Assembly (NCBI GenBank): GCA_964582705.1 | Contig: CAZOTE010000026.1 | Coordinates: 1-24,719, forward strand | Reading direction: 5' to 3' | DNA: 24,719 nt | DNA from: Alkalibacter sp964582705 | Lineage (GTDB): Bacteria > Bacillota > Clostridia > Eubacteriales > Alkalibacteraceae | Shown here: positions 1-6,102 of the stretch, piece after piece | Position numbering within the stretch: position 1 is the stretch's first letter | How the letters are laid out: every line of letters begins with the position of its first letter | Notes under the pieces: model-generated | Database searches by the model: none | Told to the model about the DNA's origin: nothing | What the model saw: the letters and a program-made list of their open reading frames with translations, nothing else | Translations under genes and position numbers: made by a program

Positions 1-290
1 AGACCTTTTCAGCTATGAAGGCAGGGTATGTGGATTACATAGTAGTAGACTATCCCGTTGCAATCGAATATGTAGGAAATGATCCGGCAAGCTTTGAGAT
101 TTCAACTGCTCAGCTTACAAATGAGCCTATCGGCGTTTGCATAAGAAAAGACGACACGGAGCTTAAGGAAAAAATAGACCAGGCATTAAGTGAATTGAGA
201 GAAGAAGGAACACTGGCTCAAATATCAATAGAATGGTTAAAAGAGGACTATACCTCAAATATTGACACAGAGCTGAATGTAATAGAATAA
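1..290 (+). CDS. Amino-acid ABC transporter substrate-binding protein (C-terminal end)
   Basis: This is the last 95 or so residues of a family-3 extracellular solute-binding protein; the gene enters from the left edge (reading frame begins at base 3). The visible part has the usual C-terminal pattern of polar amino-acid binding proteins: a segment around AGYVDYIVVDYPVAIEYV for the lobe that closes over the ligand, then a GVCIRKDD strand, then a helix of the form ELKEKIDQALSELREEGTLAQISIEWL. These proteins capture an amino acid outside the membrane and deliver it to the permease. The permease and ATPase genes that follow support the assignment. The ligand cannot be told from this fragment. The signal peptide and most binding residues lie outside the window. 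Confidence 0.88.
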   Translation, partial: TFSAMKAGYVDYIVVDYPVAIEYVGNDPASFEISTAQLTNEPIGVCIRKDDTELKEKIDQALSELREEGTLAQISIEWLKEDYTSNIDTELNVIE

Positions 291-303
291 TTAAATTGAC
301 GGG

Positions 304-336
304 TAAGCTTGTATAGGATTGAGCCATACAAGCTTA
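304..336 (+). promoter_or_regulatory. Intercistronic hairpin between binding protein and permease genes
   Basis: TAAGCTTGTAT (304-314) and ATACAAGCTTA (326-336) form a perfect 11-bp inverted repeat around an 11-nt loop. It starts 13 nt after the binding-protein stop and no uninterrupted T-run follows. Such hairpins in ABC operons usually act as partial terminators or 3'-end stabilisers that leave more binding-protein mRNA than permease mRNA. That role is inferred; the repeat itself is plain in the sequence. Confidence 0.6.
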
Positions 337-366
337 TTTCGCTCATGTAATGAAAGGAAGATTAAA

Positions 367-1026
367 TTGTTGACTACGCCTCAGATAATGGCGATGTTTC
401 AAGGGACGATCGTAACGATACAGTTGACTGTCGTCGGCATTATCGCAGGAATTATGTTGGGGGTTGTCCTTGCATTGGGGAGGATATCTAAAAGCAGGTT
501 CCTAAATTCAATAACATGGTTTTACGTTTGGGTATTCAGAGGCACGCCTCTTTTGATGCAGCTGTTCATAATAGTATATGCGATACCCTTGTTTACCTTG
601 GATGTCTTTGGAGCACCTGTCAGGCTGCCTTTGTTAGTTGCAGCAGCTGTAGCCTATTCATTGAACTCAGCGGCTTATCTAGCTGAAATATTTCGAGCGG
701 GTATACAATCTATAGATAAAGGTCAGATGGAAGCTTCAAAAGCATTGGGGATGAGCTACTACCAGGCAATGTTTAAAATAATCATACCTCAAGCTTATAG
801 AAGGCTCATACCACCAGTTGGAAATGAGCTTATAATGTTGCTGAAGGATACTTCACTTGTAGCCTCGATTGGTCTGTTTGATCTTTTGCGTACAGTCAAC
901 CAGATGTCAAATGCGACAGGAAGATGGTATTATTACATATATGCAGCTGTAGTGTATCTGTTTTTAACGTCTATAGTACAGCTGGGTTTCGAGAGGATCG
1001 AAAAGAGGTATTCAATTTATGATTAA
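367..1026 (+). CDS. Amino-acid ABC transporter permease (HisM/GlnP family)
   Basis: This is the membrane subunit of a polar amino-acid importer, 219 residues from the chosen start. It begins with an amphipathic stretch and a long hydrophobic helix (about residues 14-37), then WFYVWVFRGTPLLMQLF, which is typical of the family. The EAA loop that docks on the ATPase is EASKALGMSYYQAMFKIIIPQAYRR, followed by the last helices. The reading frame is open back to a TTG at 319, but that codon lies in the loop of the 304-336 hairpin and has no ribosome site. AAGGAAG (354-360) sits 6 nt before a TTG at 367 and 9 nt before another at 370, so 367 is preferred. The 3' end overlaps the ATPase gene by 8 nt, implying coupled translation. 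Substrate unknown. Confidence 0.9.
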   Translation: MLTTPQIMAMFQGTIVTIQLTVVGIIAGIMLGVVLALGRISKSRFLNSITWFYVWVFRGTPLLMQLFIIVYAIPLFTLDVFGAPVRLPLLVAAAVAYSLNSAAYLAEIFRAGIQSIDKGQMEASKALGMSYYQAMFKIIIPQAYRRLIPPVGNELIMLLKDTSLVASIGLFDLLRTVNQMSNATGRWYYYIYAAVVYLFLTSIVQLGFERIEKRYSIYD

Positions 1027-1771
1027 GCTAGAAAATGTATATAAGTCATTTGGAGATTTAGAAGTACTTAAAGATATAAATCTTGAGGTTAATCCGGGAG
1101 AAGTGGTTTGCGTCATTGGTCCCAGCGGTTCCGGCAAAAGCACCATGCTTCGTTGCTTGAATCAGCTTGAGAGGATTACAAGCGGCAAGATTTACATAGA
1201 CGGGGAGCTTGCAGATCAGAGGGAGATGGGCAAAGACCTTCAGGATATTCCGGCGGAAAAAGTCCAGGAACTGTGCACCGAACTGGGGATGGTCTTTCAG
1301 AGGTTCAATCTGTTTCCACATCTGACGGTTTATGAAAACATAACGATAGCGCCTAAAATCGTAAAAAAATTCAAAGAAGAAGATATAAAGGCTATTGCTT
1401 ATGATTTATTGAAGCTAGTGGGACTTGAAGACAAAAAAGACGAGTACCCTTCAAGGCTATCAGGAGGACAACAGCAAAGGGTGGCGATTGCCAGAGCTCT
1501 TGCCATGCAACCGAAAATAATGCTCTTTGATGAACCGACCTCCGCACTGGATCCTGAGCTTGTGGGAGAAGTGCTCGAGGTCATGAAAAAGCTTGCTAAG
1601 GACGGAATGACCATGATCGTGGTAACTCATGAAATGGGATTTGCCAAGGAAGTGGGCACTAGGGTCATATTTATGGATGAAGGAAGAATAGTAGAGCAGG
1701 GAGAACCAAGCCAGATATTTGCAGATCCAAAAGAAGATAGGACTAAGGCATTTTTAAAGAAGATTTTATAA
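1019..1771 (+). CDS. Amino-acid ABC transporter ATP-binding protein (GlnQ/ArtP family)
   Basis: This is the 250-residue ATPase that powers the importer encoded upstream. All nucleotide-binding motifs are present: Walker A GPSGSGKST (34-42), Q-loop Gln94 in MVFQRFNLFPH, signature LSGGQQQR (from 147), Walker B IMLFDEPTSALD (167-178) and the switch His204 in VTHEMG. Full-length family members are about 240-250 residues. An acidic insert (about residues 62-88) sits between Walker A and the Q-loop and is slightly longer than in the shortest GlnQ proteins. ATG 1019 overlaps the permease end by 8 nt. A rho-independent terminator follows, so this is the last gene of the transport operon. Polar amino-acid uptake is secure; the particular amino acid is not. 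Confidence 0.95.
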   Translation: MIKLENVYKSFGDLEVLKDINLEVNPGEVVCVIGPSGSGKSTMLRCLNQLERITSGKIYIDGELADQREMGKDLQDIPAEKVQELCTELGMVFQRFNLFPHLTVYENITIAPKIVKKFKEEDIKAIAYDLLKLVGLEDKKDEYPSRLSGGQQQRVAIARALAMQPKIMLFDEPTSALDPELVGEVLEVMKKLAKDGMTMIVVTHEMGFAKEVGTRVIFMDEGRIVEQGEPSQIFADPKEDRTKAFLKKIL

Positions 1772-1778
1772 ATTATTT

Positions 1779-1814
1779 CCGGGTAATCGATGGATTATCC
1801 GGTTTTATTATTTT
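1779..1814 (+). terminator. Rho-independent terminator of the ABC transporter operon
   Basis: CCGGGTAATC (1779-1788), loop GATG, and GATTATCCGG (1793-1802) form a 10-bp stem with one G-T pair, followed by TTTTATTATTTT. The right arm contains the stop codon of the converging exporter gene. The opposite strand lacks a comparable T-run, so it acts mainly on the + strand. Confidence 0.8.
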
Positions 1815-2703
1815 CGGCCAAAGTCTTAACTGACTCTTTGGCAGAAAATATCGATCCGATGTAAAGGGATAAGACTATTACCAATCCACCTGCCCATTGC
1901 ATTCCACTTAAAACTTCTCCAAGAAATATTCTTCCTGTGAGCATAGTGGTAACAGGGATGAAGTTGACAAATAAAGTGGTAGAAAGCACTCCAAGATGCT
2001 TCAGCGCATATATATAGAAAAGAAAACCACCTGCAGAGGCCGCAATACCTAGAAACAAAATATGAGAAAATTCCGCTAAGCTGGCATTTAATGTGAAACT
2101 TTCCCCTTTGAACATGACTATGAAAAACAAGCTAACAAAAGCTATAACGGTTTGCCAGGTAGTTATGGCAAGAGATGAATAGCGCCTATATAAAGGGCCG
2201 TTCAGGTAGTTAAAGGTTATCCAGCACACAGCTGCTCCGAAAATAAATATTATCCCCAGAGGATTAACAACCCCGGAGCCAGGGCTACCAATCACAAGAA
2301 GGACACCTGCAAAAGACATGGTGACGCTTGCTATTTTGACAGCAGTCAGCCTGTTTTTGAAGAAGACTACATCGGTGAGAAGGGAAAGTACAGGTATCAT
2401 CCCTATGATGATTGAAGATATTGAAGCATTTGTTAGCATTATTCCGTTGCTCTCCAATAAAAAGTATGCGGTATACCCTATCCCGGAACAGAAAATAAAC
2501 CTGGGGAGATCCGCCAGGTTTAAATATAGTTTCTTTTCCCGTAACTTCAAAAGAATCATGAGAAACACCGACGATATTAAAAACCTATAAAAAACCAATA
2601 GATCAGGACTTATTACATCCACAAGGATCTTTGTGCTTATATATGAACCCCCCCAAATTACTGTAGTTAAGGATGCAGCTAAATATGATTTATTTCTATC
2701 CAT
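1795..2703 (-). CDS. EamA/DMT-family transporter
   Basis: This is a 302-residue integral membrane protein of the drug/metabolite transporter superfamily, made of two EamA repeats (roughly residues 8-145 and 155-285) with about ten hydrophobic helices. Seen in the sequence are the family opening AASLTTVIWGGSYISTKIL, a charged loop REKKLY, and in the second half LKHLGVLSTTLFVNFIPV. Family members export amino acids or other small metabolites; the substrate cannot be predicted here. The frame is open to a TTG at 2718, but GGAGGT (2711-2716) lies 7 nt before the ATG at 2703, which is the better start. It is a single gene, convergent with the ABC operon and divergent from the peroxiredoxin. Confidence 0.88.
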   Translation of the reverse strand: MDRNKSYLAASLTTVIWGGSYISTKILVDVISPDLLVFYRFLISSVFLMILLKLREKKLYLNLADLPRFIFCSGIGYTAYFLLESNGIMLTNASISSIIIGMIPVLSLLTDVVFFKNRLTAVKIASVTMSFAGVLLVIGSPGSGVVNPLGIIFIFGAAVCWITFNYLNGPLYRRYSSLAITTWQTVIAFVSLFFIVMFKGESFTLNASLAEFSHILFLGIAASAGGFLFYIYALKHLGVLSTTLFVNFIPVTTMLTGRIFLGEVLSGMQWAGGLVIVLSLYIGSIFSAKESVKTLAENNKTG

Positions 2704-2737
2704 GAATGTGACCTCCAAAAAATTAGTCTCTGTTTAT

Positions 2738-2743
2738 ATTATA
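2738..2743 (-). promoter_or_regulatory. Possible -10 element for the EamA transporter gene
   Basis: On the minus strand TATAAT lies here, about 22 nt before the GGAGGT ribosome site. The -35 region 17 bp upstream (TATTTA) is poor, so this is a weak prediction. Confidence 0.35.
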
Positions 2744-2836
2744 GCAAAAGATAAAAAAAATAAATAGAACATGAAATTATAGATTAAAGAGAGTTCACCT
2801 GGGTATCATATTATAGTATCGGAAAGGATGATTAAT

Positions 2837-3301
2837 GTGAGCTTGAAAAAAGGAGATATGGCTCCTCAGTTCACCCTAAGAGACCATTTGGGTAATGAGC
2901 ATAGCCTTGAAGATTTTAAAGGGAAAAAAATAGTGCTGTATTTTTATCCCAAGGACGATACTCCTGGATGTACGGATGAAGCGTTGCAGTTTAAAGATTT
3001 ATACGAAGAGTTTCAACAAAAGGATACAATAATAATAGGTATAAGCAAGGATTCAGAAAAATCTCATCAGAAATTTATCGATAAGTATGAACTGCCATTT
3101 ATCTTATTGAGCGATCCTGAGCTTGAGACAATTAAAGCCTATGACGTCTGGGCTCTTAAAAAGAAATTTGGCAAAGAATACTATGGGATTTCGAGAAGCA
3201 CCTTTGTAATCGACGAAGAGGGAATAATACAAGAGGTATTTCTAAATGTAAAGGTTAAAGACCATGGGAATGAAATTAAAGAGTGCATTTTAAGAATTTG
3301 A
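2837..3301 (+). CDS. bcp: Peroxiredoxin, Bcp/PrxQ type (thiol peroxidase)
   Basis: This is a thioredoxin-fold peroxidase that reduces hydrogen peroxide and organic peroxides in the cytoplasm. The peroxidatic motif is FYPKDDTPGCTDE; its Cys is residue 45 counted from the GTG at 2837. The supporting Arg is in GISRSTFVID. The second Cys that PrxQ proteins often carry five residues after the first is a Leu here, so it appears to be of the 1-Cys kind; the only other Cys is four residues from the C-terminus. An ATG at 2828 would start nine bases earlier, but the GGAAAGG ribosome site (2821-2827) abuts it, whereas it is 9 nt from the GTG at 2837. Length is normal for the family (about 150-157). Rubredoxin follows 60 nt later, probably on the same transcript. 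Confidence 0.9.
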   Translation: MSLKKGDMAPQFTLRDHLGNEHSLEDFKGKKIVLYFYPKDDTPGCTDEALQFKDLYEEFQQKDTIIIGISKDSEKSHQKFIDKYELPFILLSDPELETIKAYDVWALKKKFGKEYYGISRSTFVIDEEGIIQEVFLNVKVKDHGNEIKECILRI

Positions 3302-3309
3302 CAATGAAA

Positions 3310-3332
3310 GCAAGGGTTAAAAAGCCCATTGC
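3310..3332 (+). repeat. Small inverted repeat between peroxiredoxin and rubredoxin genes
   Basis: GCAAGGG (3310-3316) can pair with CCCATTGC (3325-3332), with one bulged A, around an A-rich loop. No T-run follows, so it is not a standard terminator. It may be a processing or stability element, or chance. Confidence 0.3.
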
Positions 3333-3361
3333 ATATATTAAACTACAAGGAGGAATTGCAA

Positions 3362-3523
3362 ATGCAAAAATACGAATGTGTAATCTGCGGCTATATTTAT
3401 GATCCGGCTGAAGGAGATCCGGACAATGGAGTGGATCCGGGAACAGCTTTTGCTGATATTCCAGACGATTGGGTATGCCCATTGTGTGGAGCTGGAAAAG
3501 AAGATTTCCAGGAAGTAGAGTAA
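3362..3523 (+). CDS. Rubredoxin
   Basis: This is a 53-residue rubredoxin carrying one iron held by four cysteines: CVIC (Cys6, Cys9) and CPLC (Cys39, Cys42). The aromatic core (Tyr4, Tyr11, Tyr13, Phe30, Trp37) and DPAEGDPDNGVDPGT loop are as in clostridial rubredoxins. It is a soluble one-electron carrier; in anaerobes it feeds rubrerythrin, superoxide reductase, flavodiiron proteins or peroxidases. The AAGGAGGA site (3347-3354) lies 7 nt before ATG 3362, which fixes the start even though the frame is open to a TTG at 3329. Its place after a peroxiredoxin suggests a role in peroxide detoxification, which is an inference. Confidence 0.97.
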   Translation: MQKYECVICGYIYDPAEGDPDNGVDPGTAFADIPDDWVCPLCGAGKEDFQEVE

Positions 3524-3531
3524 AATGTTAG

Positions 3532-3573
3532 AACCCTATGTTACAGTCAAATGACGTGACAGGGGTTTTTTTA
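3532..3573 (+). terminator. Probable terminator after rubredoxin
   Basis: AACCC (3532-3536) pairs with GGGTT, and the intervening TGTTACAGTCA and TGACGTGACA partly pair as an imperfect extension. A run of seven Ts follows the G-run. The stem is imperfect but the T-run is good. Confidence 0.6.
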
Positions 3574-3604
3574 TTGGACGAAAAAACAGTTGTAATGATA
3601 TAAT
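3574..3604 (+). promoter_or_regulatory. Promoter of the fumarase operon
   Basis: An extended -10 (TG at 3596-3597, then A and TATAAT at 3599-3604) lies 28 nt before the fumarase start. A TTGGAC at 3574-3579 could be the -35, although the 19-bp spacing is long. It directly follows the rubredoxin terminator, so the fumarase genes are probably a separate transcription unit. Confidence 0.6.
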
Positions 3605-3632
3605 GGGTTATTATTGAGTAAAGGAAGATATC

Positions 3633-4475
3633 ATGAGAGAAATTCATATTGATGAGATAAAAATCAAAGTATACGACGCCTTGCTTCAAATCAATTGCGT
3701 GCTGTCGCCGGATGTTTCATCGGCATTAATTGCTGGAGTGGAAAGGGAAGAATCTGAGGTTGGCAGATCAATATTTGAGGACATACTAAAAAACAATGAA
3801 ATAGCAAAAGATAAAAAGGTGCCCATTTGTCAGGATACGGGAATGGTCACGGCATTTGTGAAGGTTGGTCAGGCTGTACATATAGTAGGGGGTAATATTT
3901 CCCGGGCAATAAACCAGGCTGTCAAAGAAGCCTACAACGACGGTTATTTTAGAAAGTCAGTGGTTTCTGATCCTATTGAAAGGAAAAATACCCAGGATAA
4001 TACCCCCGCTGTCATTCACTACGATATCGTGGAGGGGGAGGAAATTGAAATAGCTTTGACTGCCAAAGGCTTTGGCAGTGAAAACATGAGCAGATTAAAG
4101 ATGCTTAAGCCCTCGGAAGGAGTTGAGGGCGTGGTGGATTTTATAACGGAAACAGTAGCTCTTGCAGGTCCAAATGCATGTCCACCCTTGTTTTTAGGGA
4201 TAGGGATAGGAGGGACGATGGAAAAATGTGCCCTGTTGTCAAAGCAGGCTCTGCTTCGGTATGCAGATGAACCAAATCCTAATCCGTATTATGCAGACCT
4301 TGAAGACAAACTGCTTGAGAGGCTCAACAGACTAGGTATAGGGCCGATGGGATTAGGAGGGACGACATCTGTATTGGGTGTGAATATAGAGACGTTTCCG
4401 ACCCATATAGCAGGCTTGCCTGTGGCAGTAAATATTTGCTGTCATGTGAACAGGCACATAAAAGTCAAGATATAA
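3633..4475 (+). CDS. Fumarate hydratase class I, alpha subunit
   Basis: This is the large subunit (280 residues) of the two-subunit, oxygen-labile [4Fe-4S] hydro-lyase that interconverts fumarate and malate. The three likely cluster ligands are Cys66 (PICQDTGM), Cys183 (GPNACPP) and one of Cys269/Cys270 (NICCHVNRH). Also visible are KGFGSEN (145-151) and GIGIGGTMEKCALLSKQALLR. ATG 3633 follows AAAGGAAG. The beta subunit starts 13 nt later, the normal arrangement in clostridia and archaea, where one-chain FumA is split. The closely related L(+)-tartrate dehydratase (TtdA/TtdB) cannot be excluded by eye, but fumarase is the more common role in this setting. Confidence 0.9.
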   Translation: MREIHIDEIKIKVYDALLQINCVLSPDVSSALIAGVEREESEVGRSIFEDILKNNEIAKDKKVPICQDTGMVTAFVKVGQAVHIVGGNISRAINQAVKEAYNDGYFRKSVVSDPIERKNTQDNTPAVIHYDIVEGEEIEIALTAKGFGSENMSRLKMLKPSEGVEGVVDFITETVALAGPNACPPLFLGIGIGGTMEKCALLSKQALLRYADEPNPNPYYADLEDKLLERLNRLGIGPMGLGGTTSVLGVNIETFPTHIAGLPVAVNICCHVNRHIKVKI

Positions 4476-4488
4476 GGAGAATGTCATA

Positions 4489-5052
4489 ATGAAAGAAATT
4501 GTTATCAACCTGCCTCTTGACGATAAAACGGCATCAGGACTAAAGGCGGGAGACCGAGTATTGTTAAATGGCATAATATATACTGCAAGAGATGCAGCTC
4601 ACAAGAAAATGGTGGAGGAAATGGAAAGCGGAAAGCCCTTGCCAATCGAAATCAAAGATCAAACGATTTATTATGCTGGACCGTGTCCTGCCAAACCCGG
4701 GGATGTCATTGGTTCGATAGGGCCAACCACATCCGGGAGAATGGACAGCTACGCTCCCAAACTGATCGAAAAAGGCCTAAAGGGAATGATAGGTAAAGGG
4801 GAGAGAAACCAAGATGTAATAAGTGCCATAAAAGAACATGGAGCAGTTTACTTTGGGGCAGTAGGAGGGGCAGGAGCCTTGTTAAAAGAATCTGTTGTCT
4901 CTGCGCAAGTCGTGGCTTACGATGAGCTTGGAACTGAGGCTATAAGAAAGCTAAAGGTCAAGAACTTCCCTGCGGTGGTTATCATAGACTCGTCGGGAGA
5001 GAACCTTTATATAACTCAGACAAAAAAATACAAAAGAACATTGGAGGATTAA
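4489..5052 (+). CDS. Fumarate hydratase class I, beta subunit
   Basis: This is the small subunit (187 residues) that completes the class I fumarase with the alpha subunit upstream; it corresponds to the C-terminal domain of one-chain FumA. Family features seen: GDRVLLNGIIYTARDAAHKK (21-40), YYAGPCPAKPGDVIGSIGPTT, TSGRMD, the glycine-rich GMIGKG and FGAVGGAGALL. A good AAGGAG site precedes ATG 4489. It is followed 2 nt later by an unknown membrane protein. The same fumarase versus tartrate dehydratase uncertainty applies. Confidence 0.9.
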   Translation: MKEIVINLPLDDKTASGLKAGDRVLLNGIIYTARDAAHKKMVEEMESGKPLPIEIKDQTIYYAGPCPAKPGDVIGSIGPTTSGRMDSYAPKLIEKGLKGMIGKGERNQDVISAIKEHGAVYFGAVGGAGALLKESVVSAQVVAYDELGTEAIRKLKVKNFPAVVIIDSSGENLYITQTKKYKRTLED

Positions 5053-5054
5053 AG

Positions 5055-5549
5055 ATGGCTTTAAAGGCAAGAGAAATAAACAAAAGAGACGTGATGAACC
5101 CCAAAAAGCTGATAGCGATTTTTGTGGCTTTAATAATTTTTCAGGTAGGATATGGCATAATAACTGAGAACCTGGATCAGTCATCTCAGTCAATAGTTTC
5201 TGCAATAGGTGTGGCGATAAGCTTGGGAATAACGATGTTTATCTTGAGAAAAATGCTCCCGAGGTATGAAATGATTGTAGCAGATAATAATTTAGTAATA
5301 TATAAAGCCATGTTTTTCAAGCCGAGAATGGTTATTACTGTGCCTATTGGCGACATTGTCGACATAAAGCCCTTGTTTGAAAAACAAGATCTAAAAGGCA
5401 GAAAGATAGACTACACTTTGGTGGGAGTCAGAAACAAGATTAAATATGCGGTAGAATGGGACAAGAACGGAAAAAAAGTTCAAATCTTAATACAAGCCAG
5501 CAAGAAGTTTGTCGAAAAGCTTGAAAAAGAAGTGATAAAAAACAAATAA
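5055..5549 (+). CDS. Two-helix membrane protein with a possible PH-like domain, function unknown
   Basis: I do not recognise this 164-residue protein as a named family. It has a short basic N-terminus, two hydrophobic helices (about residues 18-36 and 47-65, with a loop ENLDQSSQS), then a soluble, mostly beta-strand region ending in a lysine-rich helix. The order helix-helix-beta domain and strands such as NNLVIYKAMFF and VITVPIGDIVDIKPL resemble small bacterial PH-like (bPH2/YdbS-like) membrane proteins; that is a guess from shape. GGAGG (5043-5047) lies 7 nt before ATG 5055 and the gene starts 2 nt after the fumarase beta stop, so it is translated from the fumarase mRNA. A bidirectional terminator follows. 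Confidence 0.7.
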   Translation: MALKAREINKRDVMNPKKLIAIFVALIIFQVGYGIITENLDQSSQSIVSAIGVAISLGITMFILRKMLPRYEMIVADNNLVIYKAMFFKPRMVITVPIGDIVDIKPLFEKQDLKGRKIDYTLVGVRNKIKYAVEWDKNGKKVQILIQASKKFVEKLEKEVIKNK

Positions 5550-5553
5550 AAAA

Positions 5554-5597
5554 GCAACAAATAAAAAGAGAGGTTCTTCCTCTCCTTTTATTTGTGC
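5554..5597. terminator. Bidirectional terminator between fumarase operon and thioredoxin
   Basis: The core GAGAGG (5568-5573), TTCTT loop, CCTCTC (5579-5584) is extended by A-rich and T-rich arms that also pair, with one mismatch and one bulge. T-rich tracts follow the stem on both strands, suiting the convergent genes on either side. Confidence 0.75.
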
Positions 5598-5618
5598 TGA
5601 GAAAGTCACTAAAAACAT

Positions 5619-5948
5619 TTAAATAAGAGAATCGATTAATTCCACGTATTCTTCCTTGCTCTTGGCTCCTACTTCTCTTTTAACTTCTTCACCGTTTTTA
5701 AAAAACAAAATTGTGGGGATGCTCATTACTCTGTACTTCATTGCAAGAGAGCGATTTTCGTCCACGTTAAGCTTCGCTATCTTGGCAACGCCTTCGAATT
5801 CGTTTGCCAGCTCCTCCACAATAGGCATAACCATTTGACATGGACCGCACCATTCAGCCCAAAAATCAATCATAACAGGAATGTTTGAATTTAGTACTTC
5901 TCCTTCAAAATTCGCTTCGTCAAGGATCACAATGTTTTTATCTGCCAT
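5619..5948 (-). CDS. trxA: Thioredoxin
   Basis: This is a 109-residue cytoplasmic thioredoxin. The active site is WCGPC (Trp33, Cys34, Cys37), preceded by VMIDFWAEW, and the cis-proline loop is RVMSIPTILFF. It reduces protein disulfides and thiol peroxidases using electrons from thioredoxin reductase, which is not in the window. The start ATG at 5948 follows AAAGGAG at 8-nt spacing. The gene stands alone between a terminator and a 154-nt divergent intergenic region. It could be the reductant of the peroxiredoxin at 2837-3301, although the two are not in one operon. Confidence 0.96.
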   Translation of the reverse strand: MADKNIVILDEANFEGEVLNSNIPVMIDFWAEWCGPCQMVMPIVEELANEFEGVAKIAKLNVDENRSLAMKYRVMSIPTILFFKNGEEVKREVGAKSKEEYVELIDSLI

Positions 5949-6038
5949 TACCCAAACTCCTTTCGTATTGTTAGTATTTTATTACCCTTATTAGATGGCA
6001 ATAATCAAATTTTAAAATGCTATCAAGGACAATTTTAA

Positions 6039-6047
6039 ATTATACCA
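6039..6047 (-). promoter_or_regulatory. Extended -10 promoter for thioredoxin
   Basis: On the minus strand TGGTATAAT matches an extended -10 element exactly. It would give a transcript with a leader of about 85 nt. No good -35 is seen at 17 bp. The 154-nt intergenic stretch (5949-6102) holds no other clear signal; I could not identify the divergent promoter for the decarboxylase with confidence. Confidence 0.5.
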
Positions 6048-6102
6048 TAAAATAATGATTATTGAGAGGGCCTTATGATAAAATGAAACTCGGAGGTCAA
6101 GT

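Noticed and set aside
319..366. Longer permease beginning at TTG 319.
   Set aside because: The codon lies in a hairpin loop with no ribosome site; AAGGAAG at 354-360 points to TTG 367 or 370.
6051..6063. AATAAT-G-ATTATT inverted repeat in the divergent thioredoxin/decarboxylase region as an operator.
   Set aside because: Very A+T-rich and likely by chance; it does not align with a clear promoter.
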